Shown: one piece after another, positions 26,866 through 35,100 of the stretch
Layout: the number at the start of each line of letters is the position of its first letter
How positions within the stretch are numbered: the stretch's first letter is position 1
Source: Flavobacterium sp. 20NA77.7
GTDB taxonomy: Bacteria > Bacteroidota > Bacteroidia > Flavobacteriales > Flavobacteriaceae
Direction of reading: 5' to 3'
Assembly: GCF_031326205.1 (NCBI RefSeq)
Contig: NZ_CP133721.1
Span: 186,001 to 250,000 of the forward strand
DNA: 64,000 bases
Position numbers and translations under genes: made by a program
Notes under the pieces: generated by a model
The model's input: the letters and a program-made list of their open reading frames with translations, nothing else
The model's database searches: none
Told to the model about the DNA's origin: nothing

Positions 26866-27963
26866 TTAAGGTTTAATTTCTTTTATTAAGTAAATATAAG
26901 AAGGGAAATGGTCTGAAAATCCGGGTTCAATGGAAGAATTTCTTAAGGCATACCCTTTATACTGACCTGTTTGTTGTATCATGAAAGGTTTGTTGAAAAC
27001 ACCCATTTTCCAGTAGCGCCATGAACTGTAGTCTTTTCTTAAAAGCGGTTCAGAAATAATGATTTGGTCAAAAAAGTCCCAAGCATCTCTGTGAGCTAGC
27101 GTTCCAATTCCTTTATTCATCATTTTTTCGGCAGGATTGTAAAGTCCTAAGGGTTTAACTTCTTTTTCATCTCCTTTTGCCCCAAGTACTTCTTTGATAC
27201 TTTTGTTAAAAGGTCCGTCGTTTAAATCCCCCATGGTAAAAATTTTAGCATTTGGATTGATAGCCTGCAAGGAATCTATAATTTTCTTATTTAAAGCAGC
27301 AGCAGCTTCACGTAATGGACTACTTCTTTTTTCACCACCTCTTCTTGACGGCCAGTGATTTACAATAAAATGCATTTCTTCACCATCTAATAAACCGGTC
27401 ATTAAAATTTGGTCGCGCGTGTAAATTCTTTTAGTTGTGGCGTCCACAATATTGTCGTCTGTGTCGTCAATTTTTTCTTTTTCTTTGTCTTTAGCTTTTT
27501 TATCTGTATTGTCTTCCGTAATAATTAAAGGGAAGTTTTTAAAACTTGTGGGTGTAAAATGTTTCTTTTGGTAGAGAAAACCACAATCAATACCTCTCAT
27601 GTCTGGTGAATCAAAATGAATTACACCATAATTTTTATCTGCAATTTGTGGGTTTTTAACCAAGTCTTCTAATACCGTTCTGTTTTCTATTTCGGCTACA
27701 CCAATTACAACTGGCGAATTGGTAGGGTTTTCACCAGTTCCAATTTGTGAAATGACACGAGCCATATTGTTTAATTTTTTAAGATAATTTTCTTTGGTGT
27801 AAATAAAATCTTCGTCGTTTTTATAAGGATCGTTGATGGTATCAAACAAATTTTCTAAATTATAGAAAGCAATAGTGTTAATTGCAAATTTTTTTTCTTG
27901 TGCTTGTCCAAAGGATAGACAAATTAAGCAGCTAAAAAGAATAAAAAAAGATTTAATTTTCAT
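26866..27963 (-). CDS. Exported endonuclease/exonuclease/phosphatase-fold protein
   Basis: 365 residues with a signal peptide (MKIKSFFILFSCLICLSFGQAQ), so it acts outside the cytoplasm. It has the DNase I-like catalytic order: FYNLENLFDT, GVAEIEN (metal-binding E), NHWPSRRGG (catalytic H), MGDLND (D and N) and SDHFPS (the terminal Asp-His). Family members cut nucleic acids or phosphoesters. A charged insert (KKAKDKEKEKIDDTDD) lies in the middle. It is transcribed divergently from the TonB-dependent receptor, with promoter elements only 22 bases apart, which suggests a shared uptake role. Confidence 0.88.
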   Translation of the reverse strand: MKIKSFFILFSCLICLSFGQAQEKKFAINTIAFYNLENLFDTINDPYKNDEDFIYTKENYLKKLNNMARVISQIGTGENPTNSPVVIGVAEIENRTVLEDLVKNPQIADKNYGVIHFDSPDMRGIDCGFLYQKKHFTPTSFKNFPLIITEDNTDKKAKDKEKEKIDDTDDNIVDATTKRIYTRDQILMTGLLDGEEMHFIVNHWPSRRGGEKRSSPLREAAAALNKKIIDSLQAINPNAKIFTMGDLNDGPFNKSIKEVLGAKGDEKEVKPLGLYNPAEKMMNKGIGTLAHRDAWDFFDQIIISEPLLRKDYSSWRYWKMGVFNKPFMIQQTGQYKGYALRNSSIEPGFSDHFPSYIYLIKEIKP

Positions 27964-28090
27964 GGTTTAAAGGTGTTGTTTTTTTAAATAGTATAGTATT
28001 TTATGCTTGTAAAAGGTTTACGCTGAACGTTTTGGTGTTAAAAATTCTAGATTTATTCTAATTTTTAGTTTTTTTTAACAAATTCAGTTC

Positions 28091-28098
28091 CAAAGGTA
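28091..28098 (-). promoter_or_regulatory. Promoter -7 element for the exported phosphatase-fold gene
   Basis: TACCTTTG on the minus strand; perfect consensus. It predicts a leader of about 120 bases and lies 21 bases from the opposite-facing -7 element of the receptor gene. Confidence 0.5.
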
Positions 28099-28119
28099 AA
28101 TAATTATATTAAATTATTG

Positions 28120-28127
28120 TACATTTG
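28120..28127 (+). promoter_or_regulatory. Promoter -7 element for the TonB-dependent receptor operon
   Basis: TACATTTG, perfect consensus, 57 bases before the ATG at 28185. Confidence 0.55.
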
Positions 28128-28184
28128 TTCGCATTTAGTTTTTGTAAACTAAGTGCAAGTTATAGTATTAATTTATAATTAAGT

Positions 28185-30956
28185 ATGAAAAAACTTGCAT
28201 TAAGTCTCTTATTTTTATTTCAAGCTGTTTTAGTAATGGCTCAAAATCATTCAACTGTTAAAGGTAAAATAGTTGATTCTAAAACGCAAAATCCGCTTGG
28301 TGGCGTAAAAGTAATGGTTCAGTTAACCGAACAATCTGTTGCTACAAATAATTTAGGTGAATTTCTTATTAAAGAAGTGCCCGTAGGACAACAAATTTTA
28401 GTAGTTTCTCAAAATGGATACATTGCACAAAATTATCCTATTGAAGTTGCAGAAAAGCAAATTTTAGATTTAGGATTAATTTTATTAGAAGAAGATATTA
28501 CTTCTGAACAGCAATTGAGTTTAATTACAATTACAGAGAACGACTTAGGCGATGATAATAGTGGCTCGGAAAGTACTGCTGGTTTATTACAATCTTCAAG
28601 AGATGCTTTTCAACAAGCAGCAGCTTTCAACTGGGGACAAGCTCGTTTTAGAATGAGAGGTTTAGACAACGCATATGGAACTACCATGATTAATGGCGTG
28701 GTAATGAATAAAATATATGATGGCAGACCACAGTGGAGTAACTGGGGTGGGTTAAATGATGCTACACGTAATCAAGAATTTACATTGGGTTCTTCTCCTT
28801 CAGATTATACTTTTGGAGGTATTTTAGGAACGCAAGAAATTAATACTAGAGCTTCTCTGTATAGAAAAGGAAATCGAATTTCTTTTTCGGGGACAAACAC
28901 AAATTATTCTTGGAGAACAATGGCTACTGCCAATTCAGGATTAATGAAAAATGGTTGGGCTTATAGCATTTCTGCTTCAAGAAGATGGGCAAAAGAAGGG
29001 TTTTTTGAAGGAACAGATTATGCGGCAAATTCCTTTTTTGCAAGTATTGAGAAAAGATTTAATGATAAACACAGTTTAAATTTCACAAGTATTTATGCTC
29101 AAAATAGCAGAGGAAAATCATCTCCGAATACAACAGAAGTAAACAACATTAAAGGATTCAAATACAATTCGTATTGGGGTTGGCAAAACGGAAAAAAACG
29201 TAATTCAAGAGATAAAGATATTGAAGAGCCAATTTTAATGTTAACGCATTATTGGAAACTTTCTGACAAAACTAATTTAACTACAAATGTAGCTTATCAG
29301 TTTGGTTCAGTAGGAAATACAAGAATTGACTACCAATTAGCTAATAATCCAGATCCTACGTATTATAAAAGATTGCCAAGTTACTATTTAAATTTAGGTG
29401 ATCAAGCAAATGCAAATTTAGCATTGCAAAATTTTATGGCAGACGGGCAATTAGATTGGAATGCCATGTATATTGCTAATCAAAACTCTGTTTATTCAGG
29501 TAGAAGTTCTTATGCTTTATATGAAGATAGAACAGATGATAAACAATTAACAGCTAATTCATTCATTTTCTCTGATTTGTCAGATAACATCAAATTAAAT
29601 GCAGGATTGAGTTTTAAAAAATTAAAGTCTCATAATTTCCAAAACATGCTTGATTTATTAGGAGGTCAATATTTCTCAGATGTAGATCCTTTTTATACGG
29701 GTGACGCTACACAATCGGACTTAAATAATCCAAATAGACAAGTTGTAGTTGGCGATACATATGGTTATAATTACAATTTAAACGCAAATGTAATTGATGC
29801 TTTTACACAGTTTAAATTTTCGTATAAGAAAGTTGACTTTTATTTAGCACAATCTTTTTCAAGAAGCGAATACCAAAGAGAAGGACTATATAGAAATGGA
29901 ATTTATGCCAACAACTCTTTCGGAAAAAGCACAAAAAAGACGTATGAAAACTTTGGCTTTAAAGGTGGTTTAACATATAAAATTACAGGTCAACATTTAA
30001 TAGACTTTAATGGAGCTTATATGACAAAAGCACCAGGAATGAGAAATGTGTTTTCTAATGCAAGAATCAATAATAATATTACAGATAATTTATCTAGTGA
30101 GTCCGTTGCAAGTGTTGATGCTTCTTATATTATTAGAACACCAAAATTCAAAAGCAGAATTACAGGGTATTTTTCTAAAATTCAAAATGCAGCAGATTTA
30201 GCCTTTTTCTATGGGGAAGGTTTATTTGATGAAGCATCTGTAGGGGCAGGAAATGAAGATTCATTTGTAAGTGAAATAGTTACAGGAATAGACAAACGAA
30301 ATATGGGTATCGAATTAGGTATGGAATATCAAATTACTTCTACCATTAAAGCTACATTAGCAGCAACGTATGGAGAATATATTTATGCTAATAATCCTAA
30401 TTTAAAAGTAAATGATGATGCACAAGCATCGTTAACGAATACAAATCCGGTAACAGACTTTGGACAAGCTTATTTAAAAGGATATAGAGTGGGCGGTTTA
30501 CCACAACAGGCTGCTTCATTTGGTTTGGAATATAGAGATCCTAATTTCTGGTGGATTGGTGCTAATATTAACTACATAGGTGGAAATTACATTGATATTT
30601 CAAATATATTACGTACACAAAACTTTGTAGTAAATCCTGCAGATGGTTTAGGGTATCCGGGAGCAACACCTGACGTAGTTAGAAATACATTGAAACAAGA
30701 GAAATTTAACTCATTTAATTTGTTAAACCTTACAGGTGGAAAATCTTGGAAAATTGATAACACAACTGTTGGTTTCTTTGCCTCTATAAATAATGTATTA
30801 AATACTATTTACAAAACAGGTGGTTTTGAGCAATCAAGAAAAGCAACCTTCCCAGATTATCAAGCAGATTATGCTAATGGTACACCCTCATTCGGACCTA
30901 AATATTTTTATGGCTACGGAAGAACGTACTTCTTAAATGTATATGTTAATTTTTAA
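28185..30956 (+). CDS. TonB-dependent outer-membrane receptor
   Basis: 923 residues: signal peptide (ALSLLFLFQAVLVMAQ), a carboxypeptidase-regulatory-like domain (about 24-110, VKGKIVDSKTQNPLGGVKV), a plug domain (about 130-230, including RFRMRGLDNAYGTTMINGVVMN) and a long beta-barrel ending FLNVYVNF with the expected terminal Phe. It imports a bulky substrate using TonB energy. It is not a typical SusC: no SusD follows, and the next two genes are DUF5689/choice-of-anchor lipoproteins. The substrate is unknown; the divergent phosphatase/nuclease-fold neighbour hints at nucleic acid or phosphoester uptake. Confidence 0.9.
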   Translation: MKKLALSLLFLFQAVLVMAQNHSTVKGKIVDSKTQNPLGGVKVMVQLTEQSVATNNLGEFLIKEVPVGQQILVVSQNGYIAQNYPIEVAEKQILDLGLILLEEDITSEQQLSLITITENDLGDDNSGSESTAGLLQSSRDAFQQAAAFNWGQARFRMRGLDNAYGTTMINGVVMNKIYDGRPQWSNWGGLNDATRNQEFTLGSSPSDYTFGGILGTQEINTRASLYRKGNRISFSGTNTNYSWRTMATANSGLMKNGWAYSISASRRWAKEGFFEGTDYAANSFFASIEKRFNDKHSLNFTSIYAQNSRGKSSPNTTEVNNIKGFKYNSYWGWQNGKKRNSRDKDIEEPILMLTHYWKLSDKTNLTTNVAYQFGSVGNTRIDYQLANNPDPTYYKRLPSYYLNLGDQANANLALQNFMADGQLDWNAMYIANQNSVYSGRSSYALYEDRTDDKQLTANSFIFSDLSDNIKLNAGLSFKKLKSHNFQNMLDLLGGQYFSDVDPFYTGDATQSDLNNPNRQVVVGDTYGYNYNLNANVIDAFTQFKFSYKKVDFYLAQSFSRSEYQREGLYRNGIYANNSFGKSTKKTYENFGFKGGLTYKITGQHLIDFNGAYMTKAPGMRNVFSNARINNNITDNLSSESVASVDASYIIRTPKFKSRITGYFSKIQNAADLAFFYGEGLFDEASVGAGNEDSFVSEIVTGIDKRNMGIELGMEYQITSTIKATLAATYGEYIYANNPNLKVNDDAQASLTNTNPVTDFGQAYLKGYRVGGLPQQAASFGLEYRDPNFWWIGANINYIGGNYIDISNILRTQNFVVNPADGLGYPGATPDVVRNTLKQEKFNSFNLLNLTGGKSWKIDNTTVGFFASINNVLNTIYKTGGFEQSRKATFPDYQADYANGTPSFGPKYFYGYGRTYFLNVYVNF

Positions 30957-30967
30957 TATAAGTCACA

Positions 30968-31588
30968 ATGAAAAATATAACTAAAAGACTAACACTATTT
31001 GTTTTTGCAGCTATAACTTTAGTCGCATGTACAAAGGAAGAGGATGTAGCTATTGCACCTTTTAAAGCATTGATTTTTTCTCAAAATTTTGAAACACATC
31101 CCTATGGAAGTGGTGCAACAGAAATTCCAATTAGTTTAACTGGCTGGGTAAATTACAACACGTCTAGTACTAGAACATGGAGTTGTAAATTGTTTAGTAA
31201 CAATCGTTATGCAGAATTTTCTTCGTATTATTCTGCTGCAGGAACAACAGATAATACATGGTTAATTTCTGCGCCTTTAGATTTTACAAAAACTTCTAAT
31301 GAAACTTTACTGTTTTCAACTAAAACAAGATTCTCTAATGGTGCTCAATTAAAAGTATATGTGTCTACTAATTATGATGGCACACAAGCAGGTATAGCTA
31401 CTGCAACTTGGACGCAAGTAAACGCAGCCATGCCAATCGCGGACGATGTTTCTACCCCAAGTGGAGTACTAAATTTAAGTGCTTTTGAAGGTACAAATGT
31501 TAGAATAGCATTTAAATATGAAGGAAGTAAGTTGACAAATAAAACGACAACATTCCAAATAGATGATATTAAATTATATGAAAATTAA
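30968..31588 (+). CDS. Lipoprotein with a choice-of-anchor J / DUF5017-like domain
   Basis: 206 residues with a lipoprotein signal (LFVFAAITLVACTKEE). One jelly-roll-like domain follows: FSQNFETHP, TWLISAPLDF, LKVYVSTNYDGTQ, ATWTQVNAAMP and a final FQIDDIKLYEN. This is clearly related to the C-terminal domain of the next gene (the VS/IS-TNY-G and ATWTQVN motifs are shared). It is probably surface-exposed and binds ligand for the receptor encoded 11 bases upstream. No enzyme motif was seen. Confidence 0.8.
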   Translation: MKNITKRLTLFVFAAITLVACTKEEDVAIAPFKALIFSQNFETHPYGSGATEIPISLTGWVNYNTSSTRTWSCKLFSNNRYAEFSSYYSAAGTTDNTWLISAPLDFTKTSNETLLFSTKTRFSNGAQLKVYVSTNYDGTQAGIATATWTQVNAAMPIADDVSTPSGVLNLSAFEGTNVRIAFKYEGSKLTNKTTTFQIDDIKLYEN

Positions 31589-31597
31589 TCAGTTATT

Positions 31598-32896
31598 ATG
31601 AAGAACTTAAAAATAGTATTCAGTACCCTATTAGTTGTCACTTTATTTAGTTGTGTAAATAGTGACGATTACAATGCTCCAGATTTATCAGGAGATTGCA
31701 GCACATTAACGGCTACTAAAACAGTACAACAAGTTAAAGCGACAGCTACAACTACGGCGCAACAATATGTAAATGATGACATCATTGAGGCATATGTTAC
31801 TTCAAGTGACGAAGGAGGAAACTTCTATAAATCGATTTCTATGGTTTCTGTAGATGGTGTTCAAGGATTTTCTATTCCTGTAGATGATTATAACTTATAT
31901 ACAAAATATGAACCAGGAAGAAAAGTATATATTAAGTTAAAAAACAAATACTTTGCTAACACTACAAATACAGCTTCTTTTGATATTGGAAATTTATATA
32001 ATGCAACTCAAATTGGAAGATTATCAGGAGTAGAATATGAAGAGGTTATTAAACGTGGATGCGCTAAAGTTGATGAGTCAGTTATTTTAAATAGCTTATC
32101 AATTCCTGCTGCAAAAAACAATGCAAATATTAATAAATTAATTGAATTAGATGCGGTTCAATTTGCGGATGAGTCTTTAGGAAAAACATATTATGATGCT
32201 ACGTTAAATAGTTTAGGCGGCGCAACAAATCATATTGTTAAAGATGCTGCAGGAAATTCAATTATCGTTAGAATTAGTGAATTTGCAAATTTTGCTGCTA
32301 AATCAGTAGCTTCTGGTAATGGTAAAATTAGAGGAGTATTAACAAAATATGGCTCTGATTACCAATTCATGGTACGAACAGAACACGATATTCAATTAAC
32401 TTCTCCTAGAGTTGTACCTTTATTTGAAGAAACATTTACCACTAATTTTCCTAACTGGACAAAGTATAGTGTAACAGGAGCTCAAGTATGGACATTGGAT
32501 ACTACGTATGGTAACCCAGGATCTTGTGCCAAAATGTCGGGTTATTCAGGAGGGAATCTTGCTAATGAAGATTGGTTAGTATCTCCAGCAATTAGTTTAG
32601 CAAATATTTCAAACGCTACATTAACTTTTGATACGGCAACTAAATTTGCTGGGAATGCATTACAAATTTATATTTCAACAAATTATAATGGCTCAGCAAA
32701 TCCTAATACCGCAACATGGACACAAGTAAACGGAACATTGTCGCCAAGTACAGGCAACTATGTTTGGACTGCTTCTGGACCAATAAATATTTCTTCTTTC
32801 GCAGGGAATACTATTTATGTTGCATTTAAATATACATCTACAACAACTGCAGCTGCAACGTGGGAAGTAGATAATGTTAAGATTATTGGACAATAA
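31598..32896 (+). CDS. Lipoprotein with DUF5689 and choice-of-anchor J domains
   Basis: 432 residues. After a lipoprotein signal (VVTLFSCVNSD) comes a DUF5689-type region (about 35-270; DDIIEAYVTSSDEGGNFYKSI, VKLKNKY-like KVYIKLKNKYF, IVRISEFANF, GKIRGVLTKYGSDYQFMVR). A C-terminal choice-of-anchor J domain (about 280-432) follows, similar to the preceding gene. DUF5689 lipoproteins accompany TonB receptors in Bacteroidota and are thought to sit at the cell surface; their ligand is unknown. It is the third gene of the receptor operon, ending at a strong terminator. Confidence 0.82.
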   Translation: MKNLKIVFSTLLVVTLFSCVNSDDYNAPDLSGDCSTLTATKTVQQVKATATTTAQQYVNDDIIEAYVTSSDEGGNFYKSISMVSVDGVQGFSIPVDDYNLYTKYEPGRKVYIKLKNKYFANTTNTASFDIGNLYNATQIGRLSGVEYEEVIKRGCAKVDESVILNSLSIPAAKNNANINKLIELDAVQFADESLGKTYYDATLNSLGGATNHIVKDAAGNSIIVRISEFANFAAKSVASGNGKIRGVLTKYGSDYQFMVRTEHDIQLTSPRVVPLFEETFTTNFPNWTKYSVTGAQVWTLDTTYGNPGSCAKMSGYSGGNLANEDWLVSPAISLANISNATLTFDTATKFAGNALQIYISTNYNGSANPNTATWTQVNGTLSPSTGNYVWTASGPINISSFAGNTIYVAFKYTSTTTAAATWEVDNVKIIGQ

Positions 32897-32914
32897 TTTA
32901 TAAAATAAAACAGT

Positions 32915-32942
32915 AAAAAAGCCACTTTTAAGTGGCTTTTTT
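32915..32942. terminator. Bidirectional intrinsic terminator
   Basis: AAAAAGCCACTT / AAGTGGCTTTTT palindrome between two convergent genes, with A and T runs at both ends; it touches the stop codon of the leftward gene. Confidence 0.88.
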
Positions 32943-33756
32943 ATTTGATTACCTTAAAAGTGTAATTTAATTCCTTTTCTATTTTTTTAGATAGAATATG
33001 CTTGCCTTTACTTGCTATTTTTTCTTCAAAAATGGGATTTCGAATTCCTAGTTCTTTAGCTTTAGCTGTATAGTAAGCCCTTCTAGTAAGGGTATTAATG
33101 CCTGATGCCTGATAAACTTCATTCCATTTTTCTTCTGCAAGTATTGTTTCTATAATTCCAATACAATCCATTTGATGAATTAAATTGATAGGTGCATCTG
33201 GATTTGGAATGGTTTTATGCTGTAATTGATTTATCGGATTTCTGTCTTCTCCTATTAATCCACCAAAACGAATTACAGTAGTTTTAAAATGCGGATTCGA
33301 TTGTAAAAGTGTTTCGGCAATAGCTAATTGTTTGCCGCTTTCCGTATCTGGATTTGGTATCGTTTCTTCAGTGATTTCTACAATCGGAAAACGGTCTCCA
33401 AATACTGAAGTAGAACTCACAAAAAGAACTTTCTGAATCCCTGATTTTTCGATAAATCGAATTAATGTTTTTACTTTATTTACAAATGTCATTTCCTCTA
33501 AAGTCGAGTTGACTTTTCTCAAACCTGGTGGAATAGCAATTAGTAGAACATTCGTTTCATTCAAAAACTCTTCAACAGTTCCAATAATTTGATGTGCTTC
33601 TAATTGAATTTGAAAAGGTAAAATTCCAACATTTTTAAAGACTTCTAATTTGCTTTTAGAAGTCGTGGAGCCTTTTACTTCATAACCTTTTAAAAGCAAT
33701 GATTTAGCTAAAGGTAAACCGAGCCAACCGCAGCCGAGTATCGAAATTGTTTTCAT
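32941..33756 (-). CDS. NAD(P)-binding SDR protein, YeeZ-like
   Basis: 271 residues with an N-terminal Rossmann loop (ILGCGWLGLPLA, where YeeZ-like proteins have GxGxLG), VSSTSVFGD with the SDR Ser, and an ETESGK-like stretch (DTESGKQLAIAETLL) where many extended SDRs carry YxxxK; here the tyrosine is absent, as in YeeZ. RFGGLIGEDRNPI follows. Members are atypical extended SDRs of unknown substrate, sometimes annotated as epimerases. It starts directly after the zinc-ribbon gene's stop with no gap. Confidence 0.82.
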   Translation of the reverse strand: MKTISILGCGWLGLPLAKSLLLKGYEVKGSTTSKSKLEVFKNVGILPFQIQLEAHQIIGTVEEFLNETNVLLIAIPPGLRKVNSTLEEMTFVNKVKTLIRFIEKSGIQKVLFVSSTSVFGDRFPIVEITEETIPNPDTESGKQLAIAETLLQSNPHFKTTVIRFGGLIGEDRNPINQLQHKTIPNPDAPINLIHQMDCIGIIETILAEEKWNEVYQASGINTLTRRAYYTAKAKELGIRNPIFEEKIASKGKHILSKKIEKELNYTFKVIK

Positions 33757-34107
33757 TTAGGCTTCTTTTTTGACTAATACATACTGTTCATTTTCTATTT
33801 CCATATAGCCATAATCATAAACGAAATAATAGGTATTGCCTGTTTTTGTTTTTAATATGGAAGTAAATAATTCAAAATCAAATCCTTTATTACTCATTTT
33901 ATTTCGAGTTGTTTTGGTTTTGCCTTCTGGATTTAATTCGCAAAGAATACGATAATTTTTACGCAATTTGTTATTAATGTTGCGCATCATGTTATTTTGA
34001 TCTTTGTTCATTTTGTTATTAAAGGCATTACGACAGCCATCTGAACAAAACTTTTTATCTTCTCGGCCTATTATTTTATCGCCACATTCTAAACAGGTTT
34101 TTGACAT
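33757..34107 (-). CDS. Zinc-ribbon protein of unknown function (DUF2116-like)
   Basis: 116 residues with an N-terminal four-cysteine zinc ribbon (CLECGDKIIGREDKKFCSDGCRNAF), followed by a basic, asparagine-rich helix-like region (MNKDQNNMMRNINNKLRKNYRIL) and a small alpha/beta tail. A nucleic-acid or protein-binding role is plausible but not shown. It is first in a two-gene leftward operon with the SDR gene and has a consensus -7 element 14 bases upstream. Confidence 0.78.
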   Translation of the reverse strand: MSKTCLECGDKIIGREDKKFCSDGCRNAFNNKMNKDQNNMMRNINNKLRKNYRILCELNPEGKTKTTRNKMSNKGFDFELFTSILKTKTGNTYYFVYDYGYMEIENEQYVLVKKEA

Positions 34108-34121
34108 AATTGCTTTTTTTT

Positions 34122-34129
34122 CAAATATA
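34122..34129 (-). promoter_or_regulatory. Promoter -7 element for the zinc-ribbon/SDR operon
   Basis: TATATTTG on the minus strand, 14 bases before the start at 34107; predicts a leader of only about 8 bases. Confidence 0.55.
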
Positions 34130-34245
34130 CAAAATTTCCGTTTACAAACGCTTACAAATAGTTACAACCGAAAGTAAATAACTAACTACCGAATAGCATA
34201 TTTTTTTTGCCACATCTTTGCACTGTCGAAATGAAAGAGTGATGA

Positions 34246-34272
34246 GTCACAGTTTTCAGTCACAGTTTTCAG
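34246..34272 (+). repeat. Left inverted/tandem repeat of the S23 element
   Basis: Two overlapping copies of GTCACAGTTTTCAG with a 13-base period, just upstream of the S23-type gene. Confidence 0.7.
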
Positions 34273-34285
34273 AAAAATTAATAAA

Positions 34286-34654
34286 ATGGATTTCAAAAAA
34301 TTATTAGCCTATCAAAAAGCTTTTTCATTAGCTATGGAAATTAAAAAAATATCTGATTCATTTCCAAAAGATGAAAAATACGCATTAACAGATCAAGTTA
34401 GAAGATTGTCAAGAAGTGTATGTGCCAATATCGCAGAAGCTTACAGAAAAAGAAGATATATAAATCATTTTATAAGTAAGCTGACCGATTCTGATGGTGA
34501 AAATTCTGAAACTTCCGTTTGGTTAGATTTTGCTTTAGAATGTAATTATTTATCAAAGTCTCAATATGTTGATTTGGTAAATAAGTCGGAAGAAGTTGGT
34601 AAAATAATTAATTATATGATTTTAAATCCAACAAAATTCGGTTGTAAATCATAA
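34286..34654 (+). CDS. Four-helix-bundle protein (S23 / Avd-like family)
   Basis: 122 residues with the family motifs: LLAYQKAFSLAMEIKKISDSFPKDEKYALTDQVRRLSRSVCANIAEAY in the first half, then a SETSVWLDFALECNYLS helix. Relatives were first described in intervening sequences of bacterial 23S rRNA genes, and a structural relative (Avd) helps diversity-generating retroelements; free-standing copies are numerous in Bacteroidota and have no proven function. No rRNA or reverse transcriptase lies nearby. The gene is tightly framed by inverted repeats. Confidence 0.88.
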   Translation: MDFKKLLAYQKAFSLAMEIKKISDSFPKDEKYALTDQVRRLSRSVCANIAEAYRKRRYINHFISKLTDSDGENSETSVWLDFALECNYLSKSQYVDLVNKSEEVGKIINYMILNPTKFGCKS

Positions 34655-34664
34655 ATTAAATGAC

Positions 34665-34689
34665 TGAGACTGAAAACTGCGACTGCGAC
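34665..34689 (-). repeat. Right inverted repeat of the S23 element
   Basis: A run of GACTGA/GACTGC units enclosing CTGAAAACTGCGAC, the reverse complement (one mismatch) of the left repeat unit. Confidence 0.65.
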
Positions 34690-34731
34690 TAAAAGAGTAA
34701 CATAATTATTAACATTAAATATTTACACGCC

Positions 34732-35052
34732 ATGAAAAACAGAGTACAATTAATCGGACACGTAGGACAAGAACCAGAAGTTAAAACAATTAACAACAAG
34801 AAAGTAGCAACGCTTACTATTGCTACAAATGATTTTTATTACAACGAAAAAGGAGACAAAGTAGAACAAACCGAATGGCATCGTGTAACGGCTTGGGGTA
34901 AAACAGCAGAGATCATTGAAAAATATGTTACTAAAGGGAAAGAAATTGCTGTAGAAGGGAAATTAACCCACAGAAATTATGACGATAAAGACGGAAACAA
35001 ACGCTATGTGACTGAAATTCTTGTAAGCGAATTGTTGTTGTTAGGGAAGTAA
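34732..35052 (+). CDS. ssb: Single-stranded DNA-binding protein, short form
   Basis: 106 residues forming one OB fold: MKNRVQLIGHVGQEPEV, KVATLTIATNDFY, TEWHRVTAWGKTAEI, YVTKGKEIAVEGKLTHRNYDDKDGNKRY. It protects single-stranded DNA in replication and repair. It ends right after the OB fold (VSELLLLGK) and lacks the flexible linker and acidic tip by which canonical SSB recruits partners; a second, longer SSB may exist elsewhere in the genome. Its leader contains the S23-type element. Confidence 0.93.
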   Translation: MKNRVQLIGHVGQEPEVKTINNKKVATLTIATNDFYYNEKGDKVEQTEWHRVTAWGKTAEIIEKYVTKGKEIAVEGKLTHRNYDDKDGNKRYVTEILVSELLLLGK

Positions 35053-35072
35053 TTCTTTAAAATTTTGGTTCT

Positions 35073-35100
35073 ATAAACCACTGAGCAATCAGTGGTTTAT
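35073..35100. terminator. Bidirectional intrinsic terminator
   Basis: Perfect 12-bp stem ATAAACCACTGA / TCAGTGGTTTAT with a 4-base loop between ssb and the convergent CAT-like gene; it touches the latter's stop codon. Confidence 0.85.

Larger units (their letters stand above)
34234..34698 (+). mobile_element. Candidate small mobile element carrying an S23-type gene
   Basis: A single gene is bounded by inverted repeats: left GTCACAGTTTTCAG twice in tandem (34246-34272), right CTGAAAACTGCGAC (34670-34683) inside a GACTGA/GACTGC run. The left unit and the reverse complement of the right unit match at 13 of 14 positions. Outside the repeats the heptamer AAAGAGT occurs on both sides (34234-34240 and 34692-34698), consistent with a target-site duplication. 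No transposase is present, so it would be mobilised in trans. The element separates a promoter-like region from ssb. Confidence 0.5.

Noticed and set aside
28120..32896. Starch-utilisation (SusC/SusD) locus
   Set aside because: No SusD homologue or glycoside hydrolase is present; the lipoproteins are of DUF5689/choice-of-anchor type.
34246..34689. CRISPR array
   Set aside because: Repeats are few, inverted and flank a gene; there are no spacers of even length and no cas genes anywhere in the window.
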